DNA of 30,377 nt from Clostridiales bacterium (GTDB lineage Bacteria > Bacillota > Clostridia > Oscillospirales > Acutalibacteraceae), in contig DYBQ01000022.1 in the NCBI GenBank assembly GCA_019418545.1, positions 1-30,377 of the forward strand, read 5' to 3'. Shown here in pieces: positions 17,688 through 24,982 of the stretch. Within the stretch, counting starts at the first letter, position 1; every line of letters begins with the position of its first letter. Under the pieces are notes generated by a model. It had not been told where the DNA came from. It did no database searches and worked only from the letters and a program-made list of their open reading frames with translations. The translations under genes and the position numbers were made by a program.

Positions 17688-18929
17688 TTAGGGTTTCCAG
17701 TATTTTTCAATGCTTTCTTTAGCCAGCTGTACATACCGTTTTCCACGTTCAAAATCGCCATAAATGGTGCCGACTTCGCGCTGTGCAACTTCCAGCAAAC
17801 AGCCGCTGGCAGCCTGCGCAACGCCTTTAAAATATTTTCGAATGGCATCTTCATCCAGCGGACCCCGATTGGTCACATATTCTGCCCGAGGCTTGCTGTA
17901 ATAGACCACATTACTTCCACGCAGATATTCTCCAACCTGTTCTTCGTTATTGAAGGGAGATACAGAAAGTTTGCGAAGATTTTTCCATTTAGAAAGATAA
18001 TCCGGCCAAATGGCATCCACCCGTTCACAGCATCCATAGGAGAGCAGGCCAAACCGGCGCACCAAACGGTCCTGATAGGGAAATACAAATTCTCCAAAGG
18101 TAGCGGGCGCTACAGCGGTGGTTTCCTGAGACTCCAAAAATCCCCAGCATTCGGTGGTCCGGGTTACTTGGTCACAGGGGAGCTCATTCGTAAAAGCAAA
18201 GCTTTCCTGACAAATAGGACTGATGCCATTGGTAGGCAGTAACAAGTTTTCCTTTTCCAAAAAGTCATAAAATTTTTCATATACTGTGCAGGCCATATCC
18301 ATAGCTTCATAAATTTTGTCGGGGCAGTCATACATAGAGCAATAATAATTTTCCATGCCCATAAGATAGACAATTGGTGAAGTCATAGGTCCGGTCAAAC
18401 TGTCCATAATCATACGAACCGGCAAAATATCGCCAAATGTTTCCTGCGCCAGATTTATTTTCTCCTGGGTTTTCTGCCGGTCTACACCAAAAGAACCGCC
18501 TTTTAGTTTATCAATCTCGGCTTCCAAATCTTCAATCACCGGGTCAAGATGATATCCCTGCGCATTTTTCCCCGAGGCCCGGGTAATTTTAGGAGCAATT
18601 CCAAAAGGTGAAACAAAGGTATCCCAACGCACATCAAAGGTAGGAGAAATGGGAGTATCATCATCAAAAAGCTCCCGCCCCACCAGTGTGCTCAACAAAA
18701 CGCTTTCCAGTTCCCGAGCTTTTTCTCCTTGGCATCTCATTCTGGGAGTAACAACTTCATGCGGAAAATTGGAAAATAATAACCGTACAGTAGGACTTTC
18801 CCGTTTTCCATCAGCCTGAGCTTTCCATTTTTTTAAAATCTCATCATTTTTTGGTGCATTGGCATATTCCAGTTGTTTTTGAGCCAGTTCCCGCAGGATT
18901 TTTTTGTCTGCTTCATCGATGATAGCCAT
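17688..18929 (-). CDS. Uroporphyrinogen decarboxylase-like (URO-D/MtaA superfamily) protein
   Basis: This 413-residue protein matches the diverged URO-D superfamily common in Clostridia rather than true HemE. It is longer than HemE (about 350) and carries an N-terminal helical extension. Recognisable parts are VRWDTFVSPFG, the MIMDSLTGPMTSPIVYLMGMENYY stretch (shown here in part of a longer run), the CCERVDAIWPDYLSKWKNLRKL region and YSKPRAEYVTNRG. Relatives include corrinoid-dependent methyltransferases, but no corrinoid protein or activator is near, and no haem genes are present. Its substrate is unknown. GGAGG sits 11 bases before the ATG, a slightly long spacing. It is the first gene of a two-gene unit with the alpha-galactosidase, an unusual partner. 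Confidence 0.78.
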   Translation of the reverse strand: MAIIDEADKKILRELAQKQLEYANAPKNDEILKKWKAQADGKRESPTVRLLFSNFPHEVVTPRMRCQGEKARELESVLLSTLVGRELFDDDTPISPTFDVRWDTFVSPFGIAPKITRASGKNAQGYHLDPVIEDLEAEIDKLKGGSFGVDRQKTQEKINLAQETFGDILPVRMIMDSLTGPMTSPIVYLMGMENYYCSMYDCPDKIYEAMDMACTVYEKFYDFLEKENLLLPTNGISPICQESFAFTNELPCDQVTRTTECWGFLESQETTAVAPATFGEFVFPYQDRLVRRFGLLSYGCCERVDAIWPDYLSKWKNLRKLSVSPFNNEEQVGEYLRGSNVVYYSKPRAEYVTNRGPLDEDAIRKYFKGVAQAASGCLLEVAQREVGTIYGDFERGKRYVQLAKESIEKYWKP

Positions 18930-19027
18930 TATCCATACATCCTCCCATATTATTGGTGTTTTTCTTCATACCAGATAAAATGCAGAAATGTTGTTTTCTA
19001 CATCAGGTTCTTATAAACTCTGAACTT

Positions 19028-19055
19028 ATGATACCATACTTTTTGGGCGAGTAAA
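19028..19055 (-). promoter_or_regulatory. Possible promoter of the URO-D-like/alpha-galactosidase unit
   Basis: On the minus strand, TTTACT (19050-19055), a 16-base spacer and TATCAT (19028-19033) resemble a sigma-A promoter (4 of 6 and 5 of 6 matches). The leader would be about 90 nt. Confidence 0.4.
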
Positions 19056-19199
19056 TAGGAAAAAAGTTGCAAAAAATAGACTGTTTTTCTCATAAATACG
19101 CTTTGTTTTCAGGAGAAGATAACGAAAGAAAGAAAAAAGCGGGTTTTTATCATTATGTTTTATCATAACGTTAGACAATGCATAGAAAGATTATCCGAC

Positions 19200-19243
19200 C
19201 AAAAATATAAAGGCCCCTTTGACTGAGAGAGTCAAAGGGGCCT
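19200..19243 (-). terminator. Intrinsic terminator at the end of the polyamine/zinc-ribbon operon
   Basis: AGGCCCCTTTGAC (19211-19223) pairs perfectly with GTCAAAGGGGCCT (19231-19243) around a 7-nt loop. Read on the minus strand it is followed by TTATATTTTT, so it ends transcripts arriving from the zinc-ribbon gene. Confidence 0.85.
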
Positions 19244-19352
19244 AGCTTTGGTTATGCAAAGGATATGTACAATCAATCCATATCAAAAGCGCTCATAATC
19301 TCCAGCCGATGTTCTACGGCCAAATCATAAGAAACTATGTCTCTAAATACTG

Positions 19353-19736
19353 TTAAAAGACATTGAAAATCAAAAAGAAGAGAGACACCCACACAATATT
19401 TGCCACAATAGCGGCAATTAACAGGGATTTTCCAATGGAATCTTCCTTGCGGGCCAGATAAATCAGTCCCAGGATGATACCAATCATAGGTAACAAAATG
19501 GCAATTGCATACATCCAACCCTCGGGGCCATTGCCGGAATCGTAAGTCAGATTTTTGGTGTACATGGTGAGAGGGATGTGACAGTCCTCACAGGTATCCG
19601 CTCTGTCCGAATAAATCTTTTTGCACTTGGGACAGATTTTCTGATAGGAGGACACAGGACCAATGGCTGCGCCGCATTTGTAGCAGCTGGTGTTGTTGTC
19701 GCCGTTCAGTTCTCCGCATTTTGGACATTTTCTCAT
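19353..19736 (-). CDS. Double zinc-ribbon protein with two membrane helices
   Basis: This 127-residue protein has two N-terminal zinc ribbons: CPKC (4-7) with CYKC (18-21), and CPKC (35-38) with CEDC (49-52). A short linker leads to two hydrophobic helices (about 74-95 and 104-126) split by a charged turn ARKEDSIGKS. It has no signal peptide, so the ribbons probably face the cytoplasm on a membrane hairpin. The start ATG 19736 has AGGAGG 8 bases upstream; an upstream in-frame codon would lie before that site. It follows the carboxynorspermidine decarboxylase gene by 56 bases with no minus-strand terminator between, so it may be the last gene of the polyamine operon. Its role is unknown; similar proteins are widespread and uncharacterised. 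Confidence 0.8.
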   Translation of the reverse strand: MRKCPKCGELNGDNNTSCYKCGAAIGPVSSYQKICPKCKKIYSDRADTCEDCHIPLTMYTKNLTYDSGNGPEGWMYAIAILLPMIGIILGLIYLARKEDSIGKSLLIAAIVANIVWVSLFFLIFNVF

Positions 19737-19792
19737 AATAGCACCTCCTGACAAATTTCGTTATTTTTCCCGGCTTTCACAGCCGGTATTTT

Positions 19793-20929
19793 TTAGGACA
19801 GCCGGCAGCGGAAATCCTCATACCCAAAGGACTTCACTACCCGGAAATTCCCCTGCATATCCCGGCGCACAATGGCCGGCAGGGGCATCCCGTTAAAGGT
19901 ATTGTTTTTCACCATGGTATACAGCGCCATGTCCTCAAAGACCACATAGTCCCCTTCTTTCAAGGGTTCATCAAAGGAATAATCCCCAATGACATCCCCC
20001 GCCAGACAGGTAGGCCCGGCAAAGCGGTAGGTGTGGGCTTTTTCGTTCGGCTCTCCGCTGTCCTTCACCGGCGGACGGTAGGGCATTTCCAAAACGTCCG
20101 GCATATGGCAGGCGGCAGAAGTGTCCAGAATGGCAATATCAATGCCGTTGTGGACGATTTCCAGCACCTGAGACACCAGAAATCCCGCCCGCAGTACCAC
20201 GGCTTCGCCGGGTTCCAGATAGACTTCCACTCCGTAGGTCTCTCGCAGGTGCTTCACCAAGCGAATGAGCCGTTCCCGGTCATAGTCAGGTCGGGTGATG
20301 TGGTGGCCGCCGCCTAGGTTCAGCCATTTGAGGCTATGGAGATACTGGCCAAACTTTTCCTCGAAGGCGTTGAGAGTGGTTTCCAGGTCATCGGAGTTCT
20401 GCTCGCACAAAGTGTGCAGGTGCAGTCCGTCCAGCATGGACAGGATGCTCTCGTCAAAATTGGCCTTGGTGGTGCCCAGCCGAGAACCAGGGGCGCAGGG
20501 GTCGTAGATGGCGTGACCCTCTTGGGTGGAGCATTCGGGATTGATGCGCAGGCCAATGGATTTCCCCGCAGCCTTTGCCTTGGCACCAAACTTTTTTACC
20601 TGCAAGGGCGAATTAAACACGATATCGTCGGCATAGCGGAGGATTTCGTCAAACTCCTCCGGCCGGTAGGCAGGGGAGAACACATGGGTCTCCCCGCCGA
20701 ATTTCTCATGGCCCAGCCGGGCTTCATACAGGCCGCTGGCGGTAGTGCCCGCCAGGTATTGCTTCAAAAGAGGGTAAGTGTCGGACATAGAAAAGGCCTT
20801 TTGCGCCAGCAGGATTTTGCATCCCGCTTTTTCCGACACATCCTTTAAAATTTCAAGATTGTGAATCAGCAGGCTGTCGTCCACCAGATAATAGGGGGTA
20901 GAAAGCCCCGGAGAAACAAACCGCTCCAT
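19793..20929 (-). CDS. nspC: Carboxynorspermidine/carboxyspermidine decarboxylase
   Basis: This PLP enzyme of the alanine-racemase fold (type III) removes the carboxyl from carboxyspermidine or carboxynorspermidine, giving spermidine or norspermidine. It has 378 residues, normal for the family. The Schiff-base lysine is K44 in LLAQKAFSM. The phosphate-binding glycines are in LNLGGGHHITRPDYD, followed by LEPGEAVVLRAG. The C-terminal active-site region DTSAACHMPDVLEMPYRP matches the NspC/CANSDC group rather than DapF-linked LysA. It begins one base after the stop of the dehydrogenase gene, so the two act as a pair. The gene is strikingly GC-rich (one 60-base line counted by hand is about two-thirds G+C). 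Confidence 0.93.
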   Translation of the reverse strand: MERFVSPGLSTPYYLVDDSLLIHNLEILKDVSEKAGCKILLAQKAFSMSDTYPLLKQYLAGTTASGLYEARLGHEKFGGETHVFSPAYRPEEFDEILRYADDIVFNSPLQVKKFGAKAKAAGKSIGLRINPECSTQEGHAIYDPCAPGSRLGTTKANFDESILSMLDGLHLHTLCEQNSDDLETTLNAFEEKFGQYLHSLKWLNLGGGHHITRPDYDRERLIRLVKHLRETYGVEVYLEPGEAVVLRAGFLVSQVLEIVHNGIDIAILDTSAACHMPDVLEMPYRPPVKDSGEPNEKAHTYRFAGPTCLAGDVIGDYSFDEPLKEGDYVVFEDMALYTMVKNNTFNGMPLPAIVRRDMQGNFRVVKSFGYEDFRCRLS

Positions 20930-20930
20930 C

Positions 20931-22190
20931 TTAGTCCACCAGCACCGGGTTTTCGTTGATCTGCCACGGCAGCCCCCATTTGTTGAGTGCGTCCATGTAC
21001 GGATCGGGATCGAATTCCTCGGTCGTATAAACGCCGGGCTTCTGCCAGCTGCCGTTCAGCATCATCATAGCGCCAATCATCGCAGGCACACCGGTGGTGT
21101 AGCTGATAGCCTGAGAACCAACCTCTTTGAAGCATTCCTGATGGTCGCAGACATTGTAAATGTAAGCGGTTTTTTCTTTGCCGTCCTTGATACCGGTAAA
21201 GATGCAGCCGATGTTGGTCTTGCCGACGGTGCGGGGGCCAAGGGAAGCCGGGTCGGGAAGCAGCGCTTTCAGGAATTGAATGGGGACGATCTGCTGCCCC
21301 TCAAATTCGATGGGGGTGGTGGAGAGCATTCCAACATTTTCCAAGCACTTCATGTGGGTCAGATAGCTCTGACCGAAGGTCATGAAGAAGCGGATCCGCT
21401 TCACGCCGGGAATGTTTTTCGCCAGGGATTCAATTTCTTCGTGGTGCAGCAGGTACATATCCTTCTGACCGACCTGGTCGAAGTTGTATTCCCGTTTGAT
21501 GCTCATTGCAGGGATTTCGACCCAGTGGCCGTTTTCCCAGTAAGAGCCGGGAGCAGAAACCTCGCGCAGGTTGATCTCCGGGTTAAAATTGGTAGCAAAG
21601 GGGTAGCCATGGTCACCGCCGTTGCAGTCGAGAATGTCGATGGTGTGGATTTCGTCAAAGAGGTGCTTCTGGGCATATGCACAGAACACCTGGGTGACGC
21701 CGGGGTCAAAACCGGTGCCGAGGAGGGCGGTCAGGCCGGCTTTCTCAAATTTTTCCTTGTAAGCCCACTGGTAGCTGTAGTCGAAGTAAGCGGAAAATCC
21801 TTCTTCTTTGCAGCGTTTTTCGTAAGCGGCCTTCCATTCGGGATCATCGAGGTTTTCGGGTTCATAGTTGGCGGTATCGAGGTAGTTCACGCCGCAGGCA
21901 AGGCAGGCGTCCATAATGGTCAGGTCCTGATACGGAAGGGCAATGTTCATAACGAGGTCGGGTTTTTCCTCCTTGATGAGGGTGCAGAGCTCGTCAAAGT
22001 TGTCGGCGTCTACCTGGCGGGTAGTGATTTTAGTGGAAGTTGTGCCTTCCAGCTTCTCTTTCAGCGCGTCGCACTTGGACTTGGTGCGGCTGGCAATGCA
22101 AATCTCCTCAAAAACTTCGCTGTTCTGGCAGCACTTGTGGATGGCAACGGAAGCCACGCCGCCACAGCCAATAATCAATGCTTTTCCCAT
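20931..22190 (-). CDS. Carboxynorspermidine/carboxyspermidine dehydrogenase (saccharopine dehydrogenase-like)
   Basis: This NADPH-dependent reductive-condensation enzyme joins L-aspartate beta-semialdehyde to putrescine (or diaminopropane), forming carboxyspermidine (or carboxynorspermidine). It has 419 residues. The Rossmann start KALIIGCGGVASVAIHKC is followed by ASRTKSKCDAL, and an LYS1-like core runs through LGTGFDPGVTQVFCAYAQ and NFNPEINLREVSAPGSYWE, typical of CANSDH/CASDH. ATG 22190 has AGGAGG about 10 bases upstream; an upstream in-frame codon precedes that site. The decarboxylase gene follows after one base. The 162-base gap to speB, which lies upstream in transcription, has no terminator that I can see. 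Confidence 0.93.
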   Translation of the reverse strand: MGKALIIGCGGVASVAIHKCCQNSEVFEEICIASRTKSKCDALKEKLEGTTSTKITTRQVDADNFDELCTLIKEEKPDLVMNIALPYQDLTIMDACLACGVNYLDTANYEPENLDDPEWKAAYEKRCKEEGFSAYFDYSYQWAYKEKFEKAGLTALLGTGFDPGVTQVFCAYAQKHLFDEIHTIDILDCNGGDHGYPFATNFNPEINLREVSAPGSYWENGHWVEIPAMSIKREYNFDQVGQKDMYLLHHEEIESLAKNIPGVKRIRFFMTFGQSYLTHMKCLENVGMLSTTPIEFEGQQIVPIQFLKALLPDPASLGPRTVGKTNIGCIFTGIKDGKEKTAYIYNVCDHQECFKEVGSQAISYTTGVPAMIGAMMMLNGSWQKPGVYTTEEFDPDPYMDALNKWGLPWQINENPVLVD

Positions 22191-22352
22191 AGTAATCATC
22201 CTCCTGTTTACTGGTGGTTTTAATATCATTATTTGAAAATAGAAAACATGTATACACCCCAGGCTGTTTGGGTTGTGTCCATCTTGAAAGTCCAGTCTGT
22301 GTCAGCCCTCGCGTTGCCTTTGGAAACCGTGTGGCGCTCCGCGTGAATTCCT

Positions 22353-23207
22353 TCAGTCTTCCAGCGCCAGCAGCATTTCCCGCAGAATCTTGCACGCCGC
22401 CATGGCGGAAATTCCGCTGGAATCATAGTGGGGGCTCAATTCGTTGATATCGCAGGCCACCACATTGGCCTTCTGGCACACCAGCGTGGCCGCTTTCCGC
22501 AGCTGGTCAAAGGTCACGCCGCCGGGTTCCGGAGTACCGGTTCCCGGGAACACCGACGGGTCCATCACGTCCAAATCCACGGTAAAATACACCGGTACAT
22601 TTCCCAGCTTGTCCAGCGTTTCTTCCAGACCTTCAAAGTCAAACTTCCGGGTGGTCACATGGTCTTTTCCAAAGACAAATTCCTCCCGGTCGCCGGAACG
22701 GATGCCAAATTGGAAAATCTTCCCGTCTCCGATAATCTCCCAGCACCGGCGGATGACGCAGGCGTGGGACAGCTTCACGTCCAAATAGTCTTCCCGGAGG
22801 TCGGCGTGGGCGTCAAAGTGAATGATGTGGATATCCGGATATTTTTCCGCCGCGGCCCGGAAGGCGCCCAGCGTTACCAGATGTTCGCCGCCCAGCATAA
22901 AGGGACGCTTGCCGTCTGCCAAAATGGTTCTGGCCCGCTCCTCAATGGCTTCCAACGCCAGCTGGCTGCTGCCGATGCACAGCTCAATATCGCCGCTGTC
23001 AAAAAAGGCATAGTCGGTCATGTCCTTATCCTGATACGGACTGTAGGTCTCCATGCCAAAGGACTCGTGACGGATGGCGCTGCTGCCGAAGCGGGTACCG
23101 GGGCGGTAGGAAGTGGTGGAATCAAAGGGCGCGCCGAACAGGACGGTAGTCGCGTCCTCGTACTCAGCGTCACAGCCCAGAATGGTCTCAATATTTTTAT
23201 TCAACAT
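22353..23207 (-). CDS. speB: Agmatinase SpeB
   Basis: This binuclear manganese ureohydrolase converts agmatine to putrescine and urea. It has 284 residues. The metal ligands are all present: H109 in GGEH, D132, H134 and D136 in FDAHAD, and D211 and D213 in VDLDVMDPS. The substrate loop GTGTPEPGG is typical of agmatinases. Its ATG lies inside the end of speE (11-base overlap, ATGTTGAATAA), so the two genes are translationally coupled. With SpeA in the same operon agmatine is the likely substrate; an aminopropylagmatine ureohydrolase role is also possible because it is coupled to the aminopropyltransferase. Confidence 0.93.
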   Translation of the reverse strand: MLNKNIETILGCDAEYEDATTVLFGAPFDSTTSYRPGTRFGSSAIRHESFGMETYSPYQDKDMTDYAFFDSGDIELCIGSSQLALEAIEERARTILADGKRPFMLGGEHLVTLGAFRAAAEKYPDIHIIHFDAHADLREDYLDVKLSHACVIRRCWEIIGDGKIFQFGIRSGDREEFVFGKDHVTTRKFDFEGLEETLDKLGNVPVYFTVDLDVMDPSVFPGTGTPEPGGVTFDQLRKAATLVCQKANVVACDINELSPHYDSSGISAMAACKILREMLLALED

Positions 23208-24048
23208 CAGATAACAGCTCCTCTACATAGCGGGGAAGATAGAACGCGCCCTTGTGCAGGGTGGTGGTGTAATAGCGGCAGCCAATGCCCCGCATATTCC
23301 ACCGGGTTTCGTCCAAGTCCCGCAGGGGGTGATATTTTTTAGAAGCAAAGCCGAACAGCCAGTGCCCGGAGGGATAGGTGGGGATATGGGCCTGATAGAC
23401 CTTGTGGATGGGGAAGGAAGCGGCAATATTCTTGTGAGCCCGCTGGCAGGCGTGAGCGTCGTCATCATAGAAGGGGCTCTCGTGCTGGTTCACCATGATA
23501 CCGTCCTCTTTCAGGGCCTTGAAGCAGTTGCCGTAAAACTCCCGGGTAAACAATCCTTCACCGGGGCCAAAGGGGTCGGTGGAATCCACAATAATCAAAT
23601 CGTATTCATTTTCGCAGAAACGGATGAACTTGAGGCCGTCCTCATAGTGGATGTTCAGCCGGGGGTCGTCCAGACAGCAGGCGGTTTTGGGCAGGTATTT
23701 TTTGCAGACCTCCACCACCAGCGGGTCGATCTCCACCATGTCGATGGTCTCGATTTCGGGATACCGAACCAGTTCCCGTACCACGCCGCCGTCACCTGCG
23801 CCGATGACCAGTACCTTTTTTACATTGGGATGCACGGCCATGGGAATATGGGTAATCATCTCGTGGTAGATGAACTCATCCTTTTCCGTGAGCATCATAT
23901 AGCCGTCCAGCGTCAGGAAACGGCCGAATTCCGGGGACTCAAACACGTCGATGCGCTGAAATTCACTTTTGCCGCTATAGAGCTGACGGTCTACCCGAAT
24001 GGAGAGCTTCACATTGGGGGTCTGGGCTTCCGAGAACCAGAAATTCAC
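23197..24048 (-). CDS. speE: Spermidine synthase (aminopropyltransferase) SpeE
   Basis: SpeE transfers the aminopropyl group of decarboxylated SAM to putrescine, giving spermidine. It has 283 residues. The N-terminal beta domain (FQRIDVFESPEFGRFLTLDG) precedes the nucleotide-binding GAGDGG (about 83-88) and the acidic VEIDP. The catalytic VDSTDP (about 155) is followed by the flexible active-site loop FGPGEGLF. I chose GTG 24048 because AAAGGA lies 9 bases upstream; an upstream in-frame TTG would abut that site. Acceptor specificity cannot be read with certainty. It overlaps speB by 11 bases and lies 32 bases after the methyltransferase gene. Confidence 0.94.
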   Translation of the reverse strand: MNFWFSEAQTPNVKLSIRVDRQLYSGKSEFQRIDVFESPEFGRFLTLDGYMMLTEKDEFIYHEMITHIPMAVHPNVKKVLVIGAGDGGVVRELVRYPEIETIDMVEIDPLVVEVCKKYLPKTACCLDDPRLNIHYEDGLKFIRFCENEYDLIIVDSTDPFGPGEGLFTREFYGNCFKALKEDGIMVNQHESPFYDDDAHACQRAHKNIAASFPIHKVYQAHIPTYPSGHWLFGFASKKYHPLRDLDETRWNMRGIGCRYYTTTLHKGAFYLPRYVEELLSDVE

Positions 24049-24080
24049 AAGTATCAATCCTTTCTATCAAAAAATCCATC

Positions 24081-24869
24081 TTATCTCTTTCTTGCCCGAA
24101 TCACAAACGTAACCGGGAGTATTCGGGCTTTTTGAGCAAACTCATCGTCGCCCGCAGTCATCTCCGGGTCAGATTCTTCCTCCAACCGTTCCAAAAAGAG
24201 CCCGGCGGCGGATAGAGCATTGATATAGGTGGACAGTTTACGGTCCGACAGGGTAATCGTCCCTTTTTCAAGAGGAACCGAGTACCAGCTTTCATCAAAA
24301 TAGGACTTTTGAAAAACCAGCTGGCCGTTGTTCATGGCCACACACTTATGCAAAGGGTGAGACCAGCTAAAAACGAACACGCCGCCAGGTTTCAGATAAG
24401 AGGCCACACGGCGGAACGCCCTTTCCAGATCTACTGCCCATCCGATAGCATAAACCGAATACACCAGATCAAAATATTCCACTGGTATCTCGCATTCTTC
24501 CTCCATGGGAGAGCAGATCAGCTTTGCCGACATCCCATTAGCTGTTAGGCGCTTCTCTGCCTTTTCTAACTGTGATCGGGAAATATCCAGACCCCAGAGT
24601 TCGCCAGCATGGCGTTTTCCCATGTATTGCAGGGATTGTCCATCCCCACAGCCAATCTCCAGTACTTTTTTACCGGACACTTCTCCCAACAGCTGCAATT
24701 TTTCTTCCGAAACAAACGCCCCATACAACGGAAGCGCAATTGTCCCCAGAAAATCGCTGCCGGCCTCGTTCCAATAGCTGCTGTTGGTTTGGTAAACGGC
24801 CTCTTTTTCGATCTTGTCGAAGGCACGGCTTCCAAATTCACCTGTACCAATAATCGCTTTTGATGTCAT
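24081..24869 (-). CDS. Class I SAM-dependent methyltransferase inside the polyamine operon
   Basis: This 262-residue methyltransferase is of the Methyltransf_11/25 type. Motif I is VLEIGCGDGQSL, followed by GLDISRSQLEKAEKRL (the acidic residue binding the SAM ribose), FDLVYSVYAIGW and LKPGGVFVFSWSHPL. The N-terminal cap contains NSSYWNEAGSDFLGTIALP, as in relatives annotated as generic or aminoglycoside/antibiotic-type methyltransferases. The substrate is unknown. ATG 24869 has AAAGGAGA about 8 bases upstream; an in-frame extension upstream would bypass that site. Hand counts on several lines give G+C near 47%, against roughly 55-67% in sampled lines of speA, speB and nspC, so it may be a later insertion between speA and speE. 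It shares SAM with SpeD/SpeE, but nothing shows that it acts on polyamines. Confidence 0.85.
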   Translation of the reverse strand: MTSKAIIGTGEFGSRAFDKIEKEAVYQTNSSYWNEAGSDFLGTIALPLYGAFVSEEKLQLLGEVSGKKVLEIGCGDGQSLQYMGKRHAGELWGLDISRSQLEKAEKRLTANGMSAKLICSPMEEECEIPVEYFDLVYSVYAIGWAVDLERAFRRVASYLKPGGVFVFSWSHPLHKCVAMNNGQLVFQKSYFDESWYSVPLEKGTITLSDRKLSTYINALSAAGLFLERLEEESDPEMTAGDDEFAQKARILPVTFVIRARKR

Positions 24870-24982
24870 AGGGCAGATTCTCCTTTGAATCTTTTTCCTT
24901 CCGCCCCAGCAGTCATACCATTGGGCGAATACCATTGAATCATTCGCTGTCCGGGGCTTTACGACCGGTCATGGAACGGCTT

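Larger units (their letters stand above)
18930..19352. other. 423-base gap between the URO-D-like and zinc-ribbon genes
   Basis: No convincing gene lies here. The gap holds the predicted promoter of the URO-D-like/alpha-galactosidase unit (19028-19055), a 13-base tandem direct repeat (19145-19157 and 19158-19170, TTTTATCATTATG and TTTTATCATAACG) and the terminator of the zinc-ribbon gene (19211-19243). The stretch 19244-19352 is unexplained. Confidence 0.6.

Noticed and set aside
19244..19352. Possible gene remnant downstream of the zinc-ribbon gene (minus frame ending VEHRLEIMSAFDMD)
   Set aside because: The stretch reads protein-like for about 20 codons only, has no start of its own and overlaps the zinc-ribbon gene in another frame. 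Too short to call.
19770..19786. CCGGCT/AGCCGG hairpin between nspC and the zinc-ribbon gene as a terminator
   Set aside because: The T-rich side follows it only on the plus strand, where no gene ends. On the minus strand the stem is 6 bp and followed by GAAAAAT, so it should not stop the operon.
21141..22223. 360-codon plus-strand frame opposite the carboxynorspermidine dehydrogenase
   Set aside because: Shadow of a GC-rich gene; no plausible ribosome site or domain.
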